64,000 nucleotides of DNA, taken from NCBI RefSeq assembly GCF_011067745.1, contig NZ_JAAMPJ010000001.1, positions 186,001 through 250,000 on the forward strand, read 5' to 3'. A program made the position numbers and the translations under genes. Below, one piece after another: positions 54,198 through 62,936 of the stretch. Position 1 is the stretch's first letter. Each line of letters begins with the position of its first letter. Under the pieces are notes generated by a model. The model had not been told where the DNA came from and searched no databases. It worked only from the letters and a program-made list of their open reading frames with translations. This DNA is from Lentzea alba. Lineage in GTDB: Bacteria; Actinomycetota; Actinomycetes; Mycobacteriales; Pseudonocardiaceae.

Positions 54198-54809
54198 TCA
54201 CACACTTCGGTTCAACGACCGCACGCGTTCGACCGCGTCGGCGTCCCCGCTGTATTCCACGCGGACCTGCTCGCGCCCGAACGCGAGCATCACCAGCTCG
54301 GCCACCTCACCCGTGATCACCACGCCGTTCGCCCCCGGCTTGGCGACGATGTGCTCGCCATCAGGCCGCACCAGGGTCACGCCGACCGGCGACGACTTGT
54401 AGGTGAACTTCGCGGTGAACGGCAGGAACTTCCACAGCACGTGCTCGCGCTTGCCGTCGTGCGGCCGCGGTTCCCAGCCGGCCTGGGCCCGCCGCACGTC
54501 CTCGTGGTGCACGAAGTACTCGGTGGTGTTGATGTACGAGTCGACGGGCTGGATCCAGAACGGCGGCGTGCGCACCAGGTCCAGGAGCTCGCTCCAGGCC
54601 TTGTGCGCGTAGTCGGCCTGGACCTTCTCCGCCCACCTCGCGAACGGCTTCAGCAGGATGCCCGGCGCGGTGTCCGGGCGCCGTTCGCGGATCGCGAGGT
54701 GCGCGGCCAGGTCCCTGTTCGTCCAGGTGCCGCACAACGTGGGCGCGTCCGGGCCGAGCTCGGTCATCAGGTCGACGAGCGCCTTGCGTTCGTCTCGGGC
54801 AACACTCAC
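54198..54809 (-). CDS. TIGR03085-family protein (DinB/MDMPI-like fold)
   Basis: A 203-residue four-helix-bundle protein of the mycothiol-dependent maleylpyruvate isomerase-like group. The start VARDERKALVDLMTELGPDAPTLCGTW (first part VARDERKALVDLM) is followed by NRDLAAHLAIRERRPDTAPG and FVHHEDVRRAQ, with His residues that can bind metal. GTG at 54809 gives the family start. The enzymatic role is unknown. Confidence 0.82.
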   Translation of the reverse strand: MSVARDERKALVDLMTELGPDAPTLCGTWTNRDLAAHLAIRERRPDTAPGILLKPFARWAEKVQADYAHKAWSELLDLVRTPPFWIQPVDSYINTTEYFVHHEDVRRAQAGWEPRPHDGKREHVLWKFLPFTAKFTYKSSPVGVTLVRPDGEHIVAKPGANGVVITGEVAELVMLAFGREQVRVEYSGDADAVERVRSLNRSV

Positions 54810-54832
54810 CCGGCCATTCCACCACAGGCCGG

Positions 54833-55246
54833 TCAGGACTCGTTCGGCTTGTAGCAGTCCTTGAAGCCGTCCGGCTTGGCCGAGTTGTCGGCGAGCAGCT
54901 TGACCACCTGGTCGCGGTTCAGGTTCTCCGGGTATCCCGGCCAGTCCGGTTCCTGCCCCTTGACGTGCAGTTCGTCCAGCCAGTAGCCCGACTGGCCGGA
55001 GCTCTTGGCGAACTCCAGGTCGCAGCCCTTCACACGCACGACCACCTCGATGGTGCTCGACGAGGACTTGATCGTGCGCTTGCCCACCTTCTTGGACTTC
55101 TTCGACTTCTCCGTGCTCGGCTCGCCGGGGTTGCTGAAGCCGGCGGCCTTGAGCTCGGAGACGAACTTGTCCTCGTTGCTGGCGCAGGCGGACAGGGCCG
55201 CCGCACAACCGAGGGCCAGCAGGACGGAAACGATCCTTCTCTTCAC
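54833..55246 (-). CDS. Putative lipoprotein
   Basis: A 137-residue exported protein with a lipobox, LSAC at about residue 21 after the hydrophobic VSVLLALGCAAA, so it is anchored by a diacylglyceryl Cys. The mature part has a Lys/Ser-rich linker (EKSKKSKKVGKR) and a small domain with Cys pairs (KGCDLEF, KDCYKP). GTG at 55246 lies 10 bp after the kinase stop, so they are likely co-transcribed; the kinase itself ends in a similar extracellular domain. Confidence 0.78.
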   Translation of the reverse strand: MKRRIVSVLLALGCAAALSACASNEDKFVSELKAAGFSNPGEPSTEKSKKSKKVGKRTIKSSSSTIEVVVRVKGCDLEFAKSSGQSGYWLDELHVKGQEPDWPGYPENLNRDQVVKLLADNSAKPDGFKDCYKPNES

Positions 55247-55256
55247 GCCTGGCAGA

Positions 55257-56696
55257 TTAGTTGTCCTTCTTCGCGCTGATGGTGCTGTTCATCTGACTGC
55301 CGTCTTTTTTGTTCGCCACGCAGTAGATGCGGCGCTGCGCGTTGTCGTTCTTGTCCTTCTGCCACGCCGTGTTCGTGGGGATCAACGTGGTGAGCTTGAG
55401 CTTGCCGCCGTCCTTGACCCACTGCGACTTCAGCGTCAGCTCGCACCGGGCCACACCGAGGCTCGTCAGCGCCTCGACGCCGGGGTAGGCCGAGTCGGGC
55501 AGGCTCGAGCTGATCGGCAGCGTCTCGACGACGTCGAACACCTCGAAGTCGTGCGGCTTGTCGCACTCCTCGCGGGTGTCCGAGTCAAGTTGCTTGGTCG
55601 GCGCGACCTGGCCGTTGCCGCACACGTTCTCGGAGAGGCCGAAGACCGGGATCTCGCCACCCTCGCCGTAGGTCAGCGTGTTGCTGCCACTGCCACCGGG
55701 CGCCGTGAACCAGCTGTGCGCGTAGATGCCGCCGGTGAACGCGGCCGCGGCGATGGCCACGGCACCGACGAGCGCGAGGATGCGGTTGCGCTTCTTCTTC
55801 GCGGGGTTGACGGCCTGCGTCTGCTGGTACTGCTGCGTGGCCTGGGGCGGGATCCCGGTGGGCGGCGTCGGCTGGTTGCCGATGCTGCCCAGCATCGCGC
55901 GGGCCTGCGGGCCGGACAGCCGGGCGTTCGGGTCGGCGATCAGCAGACCGGTGATCACCGCGCTGAGCACGCCGGTCGCGCGGGTGAGCCGCGGGGTCTC
56001 GCTCATGATCGCGTGCAGCGTCGAGGCCGTGGAGGAGCGCTCGAACGGGCTCCAGCCCTCGACGGCGTAGCAGAGGGTCGCGCCCAGCGCCCACAGGTCG
56101 GACGCGGGGCCCGCCTCGTGGCCGTGGATGCGTTCCGGCGCCATGTACGCAGGCGAGCCGATGAGGCTGCCGCTGGTGGTCAGGCGCGGGTCGTCGACGG
56201 CCTGGGCGATGCCGAAGTCGGTGAGCTTGAGCTTGCCGTCCGGGCGGATCATCAGGTTGCCGGGCTTGACGTCGCGGTGCACGATCCCGGACTGGTGCGC
56301 GGTCTCCAGCGCGGTCAACGCCTGCAGCGCGATCGACACGACCTGGTTCGGTGGCATCGGGCCGTGCGCGCTGATCAACGTCGAGAGCGTGGCCGCCTCG
56401 ACCAGCTCCATGATGATGTACGTCGTGCCGTTCTCGTTGATCGCGTCGTACACGGTCACGATGGCGGGGTCGTTGAGCTTGCCGGCGGTGCGCGCCTCAC
56501 GCAGAGCGCGCTCTTCGAGCACACGGCGTTCCTCGTGCGCGATGCCGTCCGGCAGGTGCAGTTCCTTGACGGCGACGAACCGTCCGATGTGACGGTCCTG
56601 AGCGCGCCACACGATGCCCATGCCACCGCGGCCCAGCTCGGCCACCAGGGCGTACCTGCCGGCGATGACGCGCGGTTCGACTGCCTGTCCGTGCAA
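55257..56696 (-). CDS. Serine/threonine protein kinase, PknB type, membrane-anchored
   Basis: A 479-residue receptor kinase. The kinase domain (residues 14-270) has GRGGMGIVW (P-loop), VAVKEL (ATP Lys), IVHRDVKPGNLM (catalytic HRD) and DFGIAQ (DFG). A Pro/Gln linker, one TM helix (about 309-328, ILALVGAVAIAAAAFTGGIY) and an extracytoplasmic domain with four Cys follow; it does not contain PASTA repeats. TTG at 56696 has AGGAG 5-8 nt upstream. The extracellular domain resembles the neighbouring lipoprotein in length, hinting at a paired sensor. Confidence 0.92.
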   Translation of the reverse strand: MHGQAVEPRVIAGRYALVAELGRGGMGIVWRAQDRHIGRFVAVKELHLPDGIAHEERRVLEERALREARTAGKLNDPAIVTVYDAINENGTTYIIMELVEAATLSTLISAHGPMPPNQVVSIALQALTALETAHQSGIVHRDVKPGNLMIRPDGKLKLTDFGIAQAVDDPRLTTSGSLIGSPAYMAPERIHGHEAGPASDLWALGATLCYAVEGWSPFERSSTASTLHAIMSETPRLTRATGVLSAVITGLLIADPNARLSGPQARAMLGSIGNQPTPPTGIPPQATQQYQQTQAVNPAKKKRNRILALVGAVAIAAAAFTGGIYAHSWFTAPGGSGSNTLTYGEGGEIPVFGLSENVCGNGQVAPTKQLDSDTREECDKPHDFEVFDVVETLPISSSLPDSAYPGVEALTSLGVARCELTLKSQWVKDGGKLKLTTLIPTNTAWQKDKNDNAQRRIYCVANKKDGSQMNSTISAKKDN

Positions 56697-56768
56697 CGTG
56701 CGCTCCTACAACTGGTGAGCCGGGGGGCGTTGACGGTACTTGAGACCGTCCAGTTGGAGGATCGGTTC

Positions 56769-57170
56769 CTACGCTTCCGGCGCTACAACCAGTTCGTGAC
56801 CTGCGGCACGCAACGCGAGCACGGCGCGACCGAGGTCCGTGTGCTTCACGAGCAGGTGGTCCGTGTCGTAAGTGGACAGCGCGAACAGCGAGACGCCCGC
56901 CGCGGCGAGTTCACCCGCGAGCGCGGCCATGATGCCGGTGAGGGTGAACTCCAGCGGCCCGCGCACGGTGAGCAGCCGCCAGCCCTTCTCGGCCGTGTCA
57001 CCGGCGAGGGCGAACGACGACGGCGCGATGACCGACACCTCGTCCGGGGTCCTGGTCACGGAGACCAGCACGTCGGTCAGGTCGAGCAGCCCGGCGGGGA
57101 GCGGGGCGTCCGCTGCCAGGCGTGTGACCGTGTATTCGCCGGGCCGGACGTCCACGATGAGCCGCTTCAT
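56769..57170 (-). CDS. ACT-domain protein
   Basis: A 133-residue protein with two ACT-like folds, beginning MKRLIVDVRPGEYTVTRL and containing WRLLTVRGPLEFTLTGIMAAL and GVSLFALSTYDTDHLLVK, typical of the CASTOR/TyrKc-like ACT group that binds amino acids. ATG at 57170 is used; the frame continues upstream into IS-end DNA. No enzyme partner is adjacent. Confidence 0.82.
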   Translation of the reverse strand: MKRLIVDVRPGEYTVTRLAADAPLPAGLLDLTDVLVSVTRTPDEVSVIAPSSFALAGDTAEKGWRLLTVRGPLEFTLTGIMAALAGELAAAGVSLFALSTYDTDHLLVKHTDLGRAVLALRAAGHELVVAPEA

Positions 57171-57189
57171 TTGAAATCCTCTGAGCAGG

Positions 57190-57209
57190 CCCCGTCCTTC
57201 AGGGCGGGG
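57190..57209. repeat. IS605-type end hairpin
   Basis: CCCCGTCCTTCAGGGCGGGG folds with an 8-bp stem and TTCA loop, the sequence usual at IS605/TnpB-element borders of actinobacteria. Confidence 0.7.
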
Positions 57210-57319
57210 AGGAATCGGGCCTTGCGCTGCAGGCAGGGACGTCCGTTTCGCGGTCATGGCGAAACGACATCGACCACCCGACGCAAGGTGTTATACAACG
57301 GTTCGCCAATCTGTGAACG

Positions 57320-58489
57320 GTGAACACGCTGGTGAAGCGGTCCTTCAAGTACCGCTTCTATCCGACCGAAGCGCAGGCAGCGGAACTGTCGCGGACGTTC
57401 GGGTGTGTCCGCAAGGTCTACAACATGGCGCTGCAAGCTCGAACCGAGGCTTGGACGCTGCGCGGGGAACGGCTCGACTACAACGCAACGTCGGCGATGC
57501 TGACCACTTGGAAACGTACTGAGGAACTGTCGTTTCTCAACGAAGTGTCGTCGGTGCCACTGCAGCAGTCGCTGCGGCACCTGCAGAAGGCGTGCTTCCG
57601 CTTCTGGGCCAAGCGCGCGAAGTATCCGCGATTCAAGTCGTGCAAGAGGTCCCGCGCATCGGCGGAGTACACGCGATCGGCATTCCGCTTCCGCGATGGC
57701 GCGCTGACGCTGGCGAAGATGCGCGAGCCGTTGGACATCCGCTGGTCGCGGCCGCTGCCCGAAGGAGCGATGCCCTCGACCGTGACCGTGTCGCGCGACC
57801 CGGCCGAACGCTGGTTCGTTTCCCTGCGATACGAAGACTCCAGCGCAAGGCAACTGCCCCTCACCGATACAGCGGTCGGCATCGACGTCGGTCTCAACCA
57901 CCTGCTCACGCTCTCGACAGGGGAGAAGATCGCCAACCCTCGACATCAGCGCCGAGACCACCTGCACAAGATCACCACTCGGCTCGTGCGTGAGAACCAA
58001 ACGCTCGTGATCGAGGATCTGACCGTCCGCAACATGGTCAAGAACCGGACACTGGCCCACGCCATCTCTGATGCGAGCTGGGCGGAGATCCGGAGCATGC
58101 TGAAGTACAAGGCAGCGTGGTACGGCCGGAGTGTGATCGCGGTTGATCGCTGGCTCCCGTCGTCCAAACTGTGCTCGGTCTGCGGCGCGCTCGCTGCGGC
58201 GATGCCGTTGCGTGTCCGTACGTGGACCTGCAGTTGCGATGCGACCCATGACCGGGACGTGAACGCGGCACGCAACATTCTGGCCGCCGGGCTGGCGGCG
58301 ACGGTCTGTGGAGCCGATGTAAGACCTCAACGGAACACTCCGGGCGGGCAGTCGGCAGCGAAGCAGAAAGCCTCACAGCGTGAGCCGTGGGACTCGCCTT
58401 GTTCTCAAGGGAGAGGAAGCCAAGGCGTCAGCCTTCAACCACCAGTGGGCTGGAAGCAACTTCTGTGCCGTCCGGGAGTGTCGAGATGA
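57320..58489 (+). CDS. tnpB: TnpB (RNA-guided nuclease ancestor of Cas12) with internal deletion
   Basis: A 389-residue IS605 OrfB. The RuvC residues are D189 ([10 protein letters not shown]), E232 (VIEDLTV) and D311/D313 ([11 protein letters not shown]), and a zinc ribbon CSVC...CSC (C285, C288, C304, C306) precedes the last. In the well-studied ISDra2 TnpB the first two catalytic residues are about 87 apart; here they are 43 apart, and the missing piece is the basic helix segment between ANPR and RRDHLHK, in frame. The last 50 residues read into the IS right end and thyX and are probably not native. GTG at 57320 is used. Confidence 0.85.
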   Translation: MNTLVKRSFKYRFYPTEAQAAELSRTFGCVRKVYNMALQARTEAWTLRGERLDYNATSAMLTTWKRTEELSFLNEVSSVPLQQSLRHLQKACFRFWAKRAKYPRFKSCKRSRASAEYTRSAFRFRDGALTLAKMREPLDIRWSRPLPEGAMPSTVTVSRDPAERWFVSLRYEDSSARQLPLTDTAVGIDVGLNHLLTLSTGEKIANPRHQRRDHLHKITTRLVRENQTLVIEDLTVRNMVKNRTLAHAISDASWAEIRSMLKYKAAWYGRSVIAVDRWLPSSKLCSVCGALAAAMPLRVRTWTCSCDATHDRDVNAARNILAAGLAATVCGADVRPQRNTPGGQSAAKQKASQREPWDSPCSQGRGSQGVSLQPPVGWKQLLCRPGVSR

Positions 58490-59132
58490 CGAAGTCCGCG
58501 AACGCGTTCGGGGCCGCCTTGATCAGTTCGCGCAGGCAGGCCACCGCGAGCTCGCGCAGTTCGACGTTGATGTGCTCGGTCGCGCGCATCGCGATGAAGT
58601 GCCGCCACGAGCGGTAGTTGCCCGTCACGACGATCTCGGTGCCGGTGGCGTTGGGCAGCACGGACCGTGCGATCTGCCGCGCGCGTCGCCCGTTGACGGA
58701 CTTTTCGAGGCTCTGCACCAGGTCCTCGTACGCCTTGAGACTCGCTTCGGTCGCCGCGACGAACCGGGCGTGCAGTTCCGGGTCCTTCGCGATCAGCTCC
58801 GGCTCCACGACGTCGGTCGGGTCGGTGCGCTGGGACAGCTGCGAGTACGAGAAGTGCCGGTGCCGGATCAGCTCGTGGGTGAGCGAGCGGGGCAGCTCGG
58901 TCAGGTAGAGCGACGCGCTGCCGTGTTCGAACGCGGCGAGGTGCCCGACGTCGAGCAGGTGGTGCAGGAACGTCGCGTTGGTGTTCGTCATGGGGTTCGA
59001 GCGGTCCCACGACTGGTAGCAGGCCCGGCCGGCGAACTCGACGAGCGCCGCGCCGCCGTCCGCGTCGGTCGTCCACGGCACGTCGTCCGGCGGGATGAAC
59101 TCGGTCTTGGCCACCAAACGCACTCTCGGCAT
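58428..59132 (-). CDS. thyX: Flavin-dependent thymidylate synthase
   Basis: A 234-residue FAD enzyme that methylates dUMP using methylene-tetrahydrofolate and NADPH. The ThyX motif RHRxxSxxxxSxR is at residues 90-102 ([13 protein letters not shown]). ATG at 59132 is chosen because a GATAAT/TAATGT -10 lies 8-10 nt upstream; ATG at 59144 falls within it. The stop (58428) coincides with the right end of the tnpB element on the other strand, so the insertion landed at the 3' end without losing the coding part. Confidence 0.94.
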   Translation of the reverse strand: MPRVRLVAKTEFIPPDDVPWTTDADGGAALVEFAGRACYQSWDRSNPMTNTNATFLHHLLDVGHLAAFEHGSASLYLTELPRSLTHELIRHRHFSYSQLSQRTDPTDVVEPELIAKDPELHARFVAATEASLKAYEDLVQSLEKSVNGRRARQIARSVLPNATGTEIVVTGNYRSWRHFIAMRATEHINVELRELAVACLRELIKAAPNAFADFVISTLPDGTEVASSPLVVEG

Positions 59133-59189
59133 ACGTGGAGACATTATCTGACAGTTGCGCGACGCCAGTCGTGACGTCATAGTGGTGTC

Positions 59190-59702
59190 ATGGATCTGTC
59201 GCCGTACATCGCGTCACTGCGCGAGGACCTGGCGACGGCCGCATCAGCGGGGGACGAGAACACCCGTCGAACGGCCGCCGCGTTGTCCGCAGCGCTCGAG
59301 CCAGCCGCGCGACTGGCAATCATGAACGCACTGTCGGACCTGGCCGCGGAGGTCACCGCCTCCCTGGAAGGCCAGGTCGTGGAGGTTCGCCTGGCGGGCC
59401 GGGACGTCCAGGTGGTCGTCACGGGCTCCGCCGAACCGGAGCCGGAGCCCTCCCCGCGTCACGAGATGCCCAATTTTGGCGCCGGTGACGCCACGGGTGA
59501 CATCAGCCGCATCACCCTGCGCATGATCAACGAGCTCAAGTCGAAGGCCGAGGCCGCCGCGGCGGCCCAGGGCGTGTCGCTGAACTCGTTCATCCAGCAG
59601 GCCGTGGGTGGCGCGGTGCACGGCAAGCACAAACATCAGCACAAGGGGTGGAGCGGAAACGCCGGCTCGGGCTCGCGCGTCCGCGGATGGGTGCAGGGGT
59701 GA
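59190..59702 (+). CDS. HicB-like protein with ribbon-helix-helix end
   Basis: A 170-residue protein whose C-terminal part ([20 protein letters not shown], then [13 protein letters not shown]) is a ribbon-helix-helix like HicB antitoxins, ending in a His/Lys-rich tail. No HicA toxin is adjacent; instead the DUF4097 gene follows within 5 bp. ATG at 59190 lies 6 nt after CATAGT, a leaderless pattern. DNA binding is likely, target unknown. Confidence 0.78.
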   Translation: MDLSPYIASLREDLATAASAGDENTRRTAAALSAALEPAARLAIMNALSDLAAEVTASLEGQVVEVRLAGRDVQVVVTGSAEPEPEPSPRHEMPNFGAGDATGDISRITLRMINELKSKAEAAAAAQGVSLNSFIQQAVGGAVHGKHKHQHKGWSGNAGSGSRVRGWVQG

Positions 59703-59707
59703 GCGGG

Positions 59708-60610
59708 ATGACCGAACCGACTTCCGAACCGACCGGTGTGGTGCGCCAGCAGAGCTTCGAGTTCGCGGGCATCGCCGAGATCGACATCTCGCTGGTCAGC
59801 GGCCGGGTGCAGGTGCACCTCGTCGACGCGCCGGGCGTGCACGTCGAGGTGCGGCACGACCCGACCGCGGGCAACTCGTGGACCGAAGGTCTGTCCAGCG
59901 TGCTGAGCTGGGTCAGCGGCCAGTTCGGCCCGGACAAGACCGCGGCTGCGGCAGGCCCGGAGGAGGCCGTCCGCGAGGCACGCGTCGAACTGCTGGGCAA
60001 CCGCTTGCGCATCGAGTCGTCCAAAGCACTGCCGTTGCGCGCCGTGCCGCTCTCGGTGGTGGTGACGGCACCCGTGGGTTCGCACGTCTCGTCACGGACC
60101 GGTGCTGCTGACGTCATGGTGACGGGCGGTGCGGGCCGGTTGGACCTGAACACCGGCACGGGCACGGTGTCCGCGGACCGGGCGACCGGCGAGGCCAAGG
60201 TGAACTCGGGCGCCGGAACCGTGCGCCTGGGCACGATGCTCGGCGCGCTGAAGGCCAAGACCGGCAGCGGTGACGTCGAGGTGTCGTCGGTGGGCGGCAC
60301 CACCACGCTGATCACCGGCACCGGTGACGTGTGGCTGGGGGCCGTGCAGGGCAACGTCCAGGTCCGCACCGGCAGCGGTGACCTCACCGTGGCCGACGCG
60401 GCGTCCGGCGAGATCCAGCTCGGCACCGGCTCCGGCCACATCCGCGTCGGCATCCGCCAGGGCACCCTCGCCCGCATCGACCTGGTCTCCACCTCCGGCA
60501 CGGCCCGCAGCGACTTCGAGGTCTCCTCACAACCGCTGGGCGACGCCCCCCTGACCATCACCGGCCGCACCGGCAGCGGCAACGCCTTGGTCACCGCCGC
60601 CACAAACTGA
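59708..60610 (+). CDS. DUF4097 beta-helix protein
   Basis: A 300-residue protein built from repeated TGSGDV-type strands (TGAADVMVTGGAG, TGTGTVSA, TGSGDVEV, TGTGDVWLG, TGSGDLTVA, TGSGHIRVG), the right-handed beta-helix of DUF4097/LiaX-like proteins. ATG at 59708 is used; GTG at 59699, overlapping the previous stop by GTGA, is the alternative. It forms an operon with the HicB-like gene. Function unknown, possibly envelope sensing. Confidence 0.82.
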   Translation: MTEPTSEPTGVVRQQSFEFAGIAEIDISLVSGRVQVHLVDAPGVHVEVRHDPTAGNSWTEGLSSVLSWVSGQFGPDKTAAAAGPEEAVREARVELLGNRLRIESSKALPLRAVPLSVVVTAPVGSHVSSRTGAADVMVTGGAGRLDLNTGTGTVSADRATGEAKVNSGAGTVRLGTMLGALKAKTGSGDVEVSSVGGTTTLITGTGDVWLGAVQGNVQVRTGSGDLTVADAASGEIQLGTGSGHIRVGIRQGTLARIDLVSTSGTARSDFEVSSQPLGDAPLTITGRTGSGNALVTAATN

Positions 60611-60632
60611 CCGGGGGGTCGGGTTAGAAAGT

Positions 60633-60681
60633 CACGCGGGGCCCTTTCGTACTAACACACAGTACGAAAGGGCCCCGCGTG
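60633..60681. terminator. Perfect 20-bp-stem bidirectional terminator
   Basis: CACGCGGGGCCCTTTCGTAC (60633-60652), loop TAACACACA, then the exact complement (60662-60681), between two convergent stops (60610 and 60699). Confidence 0.9.
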
Positions 60682-60698
60682 CCGAAAAGCAACGGGGG

Positions 60699-61193
60699 TC
60701 AGGGCTCCTGGAAGGGTTTGGAGCCGCCGGGGACGTCGTCCGGGAAGAGCGGGCACTGGGTCTCACCGGTCAGGAACCGCCTGATGAAGGTCGAGAAGTT
60801 GCCGTCGTACGACCAGCTCTGCCGCAGGTCCGTGATCACCACGGTCCACTCGTCCGGCTCGCCTCGCGTGTACCAGAGGCAGTGATCGCCGCCCAGTGTT
60901 GTGCCCCAGGGCAACAGGCCCGGCCGTTCCGGGTGCACGCGGAGTCCGGGTTGCCGGCGCAGCGCCCGCAGCAGCTTGGGCGCCTGCGCCATCCAGTTCA
61001 TGAACCCGGCGCGTGCCGTGGGGTGCAGGATCCGGACGTAACCGCCCACTACCAGGGGTGGATAGGCCTCGGCGAGATGCACGAAGTCGCTGGGAAGCGC
61101 CGTACCGGCCCGTGCTTTGACCGCGTCCCAGTCAACCGGGTCCGGACGCCGTTCGGGCGCTCCCAGCAGATCGATCCACTCGTCAGGCGGCAC
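60699..61193 (-). CDS. SMI1/KNR4 (SUKH) family protein
   Basis: A 164-residue SUKH-fold protein: WDAVKARAGTALPSDFVHLAEAYPP near residue 22-46 (split), then PWGTTLGGDHCLWYTRGEPDEW and FLTGETQCPLFPDD. SUKH proteins often act as immunity proteins to polymorphic toxins, but no toxin gene is next to this one. GTG at 61193 has GGAGG with good spacing. Confidence 0.8.
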   Translation of the reverse strand: MPPDEWIDLLGAPERRPDPVDWDAVKARAGTALPSDFVHLAEAYPPLVVGGYVRILHPTARAGFMNWMAQAPKLLRALRRQPGLRVHPERPGLLPWGTTLGGDHCLWYTRGEPDEWTVVITDLRQSWSYDGNFSTFIRRFLTGETQCPLFPDDVPGGSKPFQEP

Positions 61194-61211
61194 CGTTCAC
61201 CTCCGTGACCC

Positions 61212-61829
61212 TCAAGCATCGCCTGCGGCACTCGGGATTCGGTTGTACCGCAGTCCATCGACGACCAGTGAGACAACGGCGTCGAACGCGTCCTGAATGT
61301 GAGGATTTCCCCACTCCTGGGCGTGGGCCGGGTGGTGGAACTTCTCGGTCGCGTCCCACACCGCCTGCGCCGCTGTCGGCACGTCGTCGGTCACGAACTC
61401 CTGGGTTTCCACTCCCGCCGAAATGATGCGCGCGACCTGCCCCACGAGGTATCCGACGTGGTACTCGGGGATGTTCTTGCTCTCGCTGACCAGCACCCGG
61501 AACGTCGCGAACAGCTCGGGTTCGTCGACGTGCGAGCGCCGCTTGCGGTCGAAGAGCTTCTGCAACCAGGCCCGCAACGTCTCCGCGGCGGTGAGGTCCA
61601 GGTCGAACACCGACTCCATGTCCTCGTGGATCGCGTCGAGCCAGCGCCGCGTCACGGCCTCCCGCAACGCGGCCTTGGTCGGGAAGTGGCGGTAGACGCT
61701 GCCGTGGCTGACCCCGAGCGCCTTGGCGACGTCGACCACCGTCGCCTTGGCCGGGCCGTACCGGCGCAGCACCTCTTCGGTCGCCGCGAGGATGGCCTCC
61801 CCGGTCAACGCCTCCGCCACGTCACTCAC
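61212..61829 (-). CDS. TetR-family repressor
   Basis: A 205-residue TetR regulator. The N-terminal HTH is AILAATEEVLRRYGPAKATV, then VAKALGVSHGSVYRHFPTKA. GTG at 61829 overlaps the aldo-keto reductase stop by GTGA, so the repressor is made with the enzyme it controls. A perfect 13-bp-arm palindrome 42 bp upstream of the reductase gene (62851-62882) is the likely operator. Confidence 0.92.
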   Translation of the reverse strand: MSDVAEALTGEAILAATEEVLRRYGPAKATVVDVAKALGVSHGSVYRHFPTKAALREAVTRRWLDAIHEDMESVFDLDLTAAETLRAWLQKLFDRKRRSHVDEPELFATFRVLVSESKNIPEYHVGYLVGQVARIISAGVETQEFVTDDVPTAAQAVWDATEKFHHPAHAQEWGNPHIQDAFDAVVSLVVDGLRYNRIPSAAGDA

Positions 61830-62809
61830 CTCTCGCTGTCCAGCGCGGCCATCTGCGCGGCCGCGTACCGCGTGCCCGCAACGGCCCCGACAGGGACAAC
61901 AGCCTCGATCTCCTGCAGTTCCCGCTCGGTGAACGTCACGTCGACGGCACCGATCGCCTCGTTCAGCCTCGCACGCTTGGTCGTGCCGACGAGAGGCACC
62001 ACGTCCTCCCCGCGCGCCGCGACCCACGCGATCGCGAGTTGCGCGACTGTGACGCCCTTGTTCTCCGCGATCTCGTTGAGCTTCTGGATCAGGGCGAGGT
62101 TCTGGGTGAGGTTGTCCCCCTGGAACCGCGGCGTGTGGCCGCGCCAGTCGTCGGAACCGATGACGGGCGGCGTCGCGGAGATCAGGCCGCGGCCCAGCAC
62201 GCTGTAGGCCGTGATGCTGATGCCGAGCTCACGCGTGGTCTGCAGGATCTCCCTCTCGACACCGCGCTCCAGCACCGAGTACTCGATCTGCAGGTCCACG
62301 ATCGGGTGGACGGCGTGCGCCCGGCGGATGGTCTCCGCGCCGACCTCCGACAGGCCGATGTGCCGGACGCGCCCCTTTTCGATCTGCTCGGCGATACCGC
62401 CGATGGTGTCCTCGATCGGCACGGACGGGTCGAGCCGCGCCGGCCGGTAGATGTCCACGTGGTCGGTGCCGAGCCGCTCCAGCGAGTACGCCAGGAAGTT
62501 GGCCGCGGCGTTCGGGCGCGTGTCGAACCCGACGAACGCGCCGTCGGCGTCCCGCATGCCACCGAACTTGACGCTGAGCTGCACCTCGTCCCGACGGCCC
62601 TCGATCGCCTCGCGGATCAGCAGCTCGTTGTGGCCCATGCCGTAGAAGTCACCGGTGTCGAGCAGCGTGACACCCGCGTCCATCGCCGCGCGGATGGTCG
62701 CGATGCTCTCGGCGCGGTCGGCCGGACCGTAGCTGTGGGACATGCCCATGCAGCCCAGCCCGATGGCGGACACGACCGGGCCGGTGGCTCCGAGCTGACG
62801 CTTCTGCAT
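61826..62809 (-). CDS. Aldo-keto reductase
   Basis: A 327-residue NADPH-dependent reductase (AKR13-like): IGLGCMGMSHSYG, LLDTGDFYGMGHNE with the catalytic Asp and Tyr, QLSVKFGG with the Lys, and VPLVGTTKRARL for cofactor binding. ATG at 62809 has AGGGG 7 nt upstream. It is divergent from the ArsR-type gene; the operator region between them has two palindromes. Confidence 0.92.
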   Translation of the reverse strand: MQKRQLGATGPVVSAIGLGCMGMSHSYGPADRAESIATIRAAMDAGVTLLDTGDFYGMGHNELLIREAIEGRRDEVQLSVKFGGMRDADGAFVGFDTRPNAAANFLAYSLERLGTDHVDIYRPARLDPSVPIEDTIGGIAEQIEKGRVRHIGLSEVGAETIRRAHAVHPIVDLQIEYSVLERGVEREILQTTRELGISITAYSVLGRGLISATPPVIGSDDWRGHTPRFQGDNLTQNLALIQKLNEIAENKGVTVAQLAIAWVAARGEDVVPLVGTTKRARLNEAIGAVDVTFTERELQEIEAVVPVGAVAGTRYAAAQMAALDSER

Positions 62810-62850
62810 TTCTAACCCCTTCGTCTCTGCGGTGGCTCCACCATGCCCAA

Positions 62851-62882
62851 TGGACTGACAGATTTCAATATCTGTCAGTCCA
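62851..62882. promoter_or_regulatory. TetR operator candidate
   Basis: TGGACTGACAGAT and ATCTGTCAGTCCA, perfect 13-bp arms around TTCAAT, 42 bp upstream of the reductase start. Confidence 0.85.
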
Positions 62883-62910
62883 TCTTTGTCCGCTCGATTG
62901 ACAAAATAGT

Positions 62911-62924
62911 TTTGAACGTTCAAA
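62911..62924. promoter_or_regulatory. Second palindrome, facing the ArsR-type gene
   Basis: TTTGAACGTTCAAA is a perfect 14-bp palindrome 12 bp before the ArsR-type ATG; a TTGACA lies just upstream at 62898-62903. Candidate site for autorepression. Confidence 0.6.
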
Positions 62925-62936
62925 GTGTTTTTTGCG

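Larger units (their letters stand above)
57189..58489 (+). mobile_element. IS200/IS605-family remnant: tnpB with left-end hairpin, no tnpA
   Basis: A short hairpin CCCCGTCC/GGGCGGGG (57190-57109 region, about 57190-57109+) typical of IS605 ends stands at 57190-57209, about 110 bp before tnpB. No tnpA (Y1 transposase) is present, so it can move only in trans. The right end lies near the thyX stop (58428-58440). The exact element borders cannot be set by eye. Confidence 0.7.
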
